DNA from: Melaminivora alkalimesophila
GTDB taxonomy: Bacteria > Pseudomonadota > Gammaproteobacteria > Burkholderiales > Burkholderiaceae_C
Reading direction: 5' to 3'
Length of the DNA: 6,206 nucleotides
Assembly (NCBI RefSeq): GCF_000282995.1
Contig: NZ_ALEE01000498.1
Span: 1 to 6,206, forward strand
The stretch's first letter is position 1. Each line of letters starts with the position of its first letter. The notes beneath the pieces are model-generated. The model was given only the letters and a program-made list of their open reading frames with translations. It did not search any database and was not told the DNA's origin. Below, piece after piece: positions 5,762 through 6,206 of the stretch. A program made the translations under genes and the position numbers.

Positions 5762-6206
5762 GGCGCCACGCCCTGCAAGCCGCGCCGGTACTGCACCGCC
5801 TCGGCCACGTGCGCCACCGCCACCTCGGCGCTGCCCGCCAGGTCGGCGATGGTGCGCGCCACCTTCAGGGCGCGGTGCGTGCCGCGCGCCGACCAGCCCA
5901 GGCGCGCGGCGGCGGTCTGCAGGAAGCGCGCCGCCGCCTCGTCGAGCGGCGCGGCGCGTTCGAGCAGGGCGCCCTGCAGCTGGTGGTTGGTGCAGCCCTG
6001 GCGCGCAAGCGCCTGCTGCCGCGCGGCGGTGACGCGCTCGCGCACGCGCTGGCTGGGCTCGCCCGGCGGGGCGTGCAGCAGTTCCTCCGCCGGCAACGCC
6101 AGCACTTCCACGTGCAGGTCGATGCGGTCCAGTAGCGGCCCCGACAGGCGCCCCTGGTAGCGCGCCACCTGCTCGGGCGTGCAGCGGCAGCTGCGCTGGC
6201 GCGAGC
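5758..6206 (-). CDS. comM: ComM/YifB family AAA+ ATPase (magnesium chelatase-like), C-terminal part, cut by the window edge
   Basis: The visible part is 148 complete codons plus the stop; the coding frame stays open to the right edge, so the N-terminal Lon-like domain and Walker motifs lie outside the window. ComM is a hexameric DNA helicase that promotes branch migration of incoming single-stranded DNA during natural transformation. The family is often annotated as magnesium chelatase subunit ChlI-like, although it does not serve chlorophyll synthesis. The diagnostic block is CRCTPEQVARYQGRLSGP followed by LLDRIDLHVEV. The CxC pair is the second half of a probable metal-binding Cys cluster, and the Arg of LLDRID is the likely arginine finger. 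The C-terminal helical domain contains SARGTHRALKVARTIADLAG, the sensor-2 region. A GTG at 6168 to 6166 lies inside this conserved block and is not a start. The gene converges on the transporter operon with only 6 bp between stop codons. Confidence 0.95.
   Translation of the reverse strand, partial: SRQRSCRCTPEQVARYQGRLSGPLLDRIDLHVEVLALPAEELLHAPPGEPSQRVRERVTAARQQALARQGCTNHQLQGALLERAAPLDEAAARFLQTAAARLGWSARGTHRALKVARTIADLAGSAEVAVAHVAEAVQYRRGLQGVAP

Noticed and set aside
4551..6032. Plus-strand open frame overlapping the ATPase and comM
   Set aside because: It is a Gly/Ala/Arg-rich frame shadow that crosses the end of one real gene and runs antisense to another.
5758..6206. Reading the right-hand gene as a magnesium chelatase of chlorophyll synthesis
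   Set aside because: The CRCTPEQVARY and SGPLLDRIDLHVEV blocks identify the ComM/YifB family, whose chelatase label is historical.

Overview
The window looks like part of a betaproteobacterial chromosome, most probably from the order Burkholderiales and plausibly the family Comamonadaceae. Two things suggest this. Base composition is very GC-rich (about 70% by eye) with strong G/C bias at third codon positions. The ferredoxin-NADP reductase also has the N-terminus (MSAFLEERVLSVHHWTDRLF) and the FVEK C-terminus I recognise from that group. The genus cannot be fixed from this sequence alone.

Layout. Positions 24-797 (minus strand) hold a complete ferredoxin-NADP+ reductase gene (fpr), with a GC-rich perfect palindrome at its 3' end. 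A 250-bp divergent intergenic region (798-1047) separates it from a rightward three-gene operon. That region carries a 7+3+7 inverted repeat, a candidate operator, and a weak sigma70-like promoter for the operon. The operon encodes a complete branched-chain amino acid/amide-type (HAAT, LIV-I-like) ABC importer: a periplasmic binding protein (1048-2262), a fused LivH-LivM permease (2318-4225) and a fused LivG-LivF ATPase (4222-5751). The last two genes overlap at ATGA. The operon ends 6 bp from the end of a convergent gene, comM (yifB), whose 3' part (148 complete codons) runs off the right edge of the window.

How the genes work together. The binding protein captures a ligand in the periplasm and delivers it to a membrane channel made of two permease halves on one polypeptide. 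A single polypeptide carrying two different nucleotide-binding domains powers the channel. A system normally built from five polypeptides is therefore encoded by three. No catabolic enzyme or regulator gene lies within the operon, so the substrate cannot be deduced from context. fpr and comM are housekeeping neighbours (redox supply and transformation/recombination) with no evident functional link to the transporter, although fpr shares the divergent control region with it.

I found no RNA gene, CRISPR array, insertion sequence or other mobile element, and no clear sign of a new biological system. The points most worth a second look are the double gene fusion with its unequal ATP sites, the inverted repeat between the divergent genes, and the palindrome in which the two convergent genes share their stop codons.
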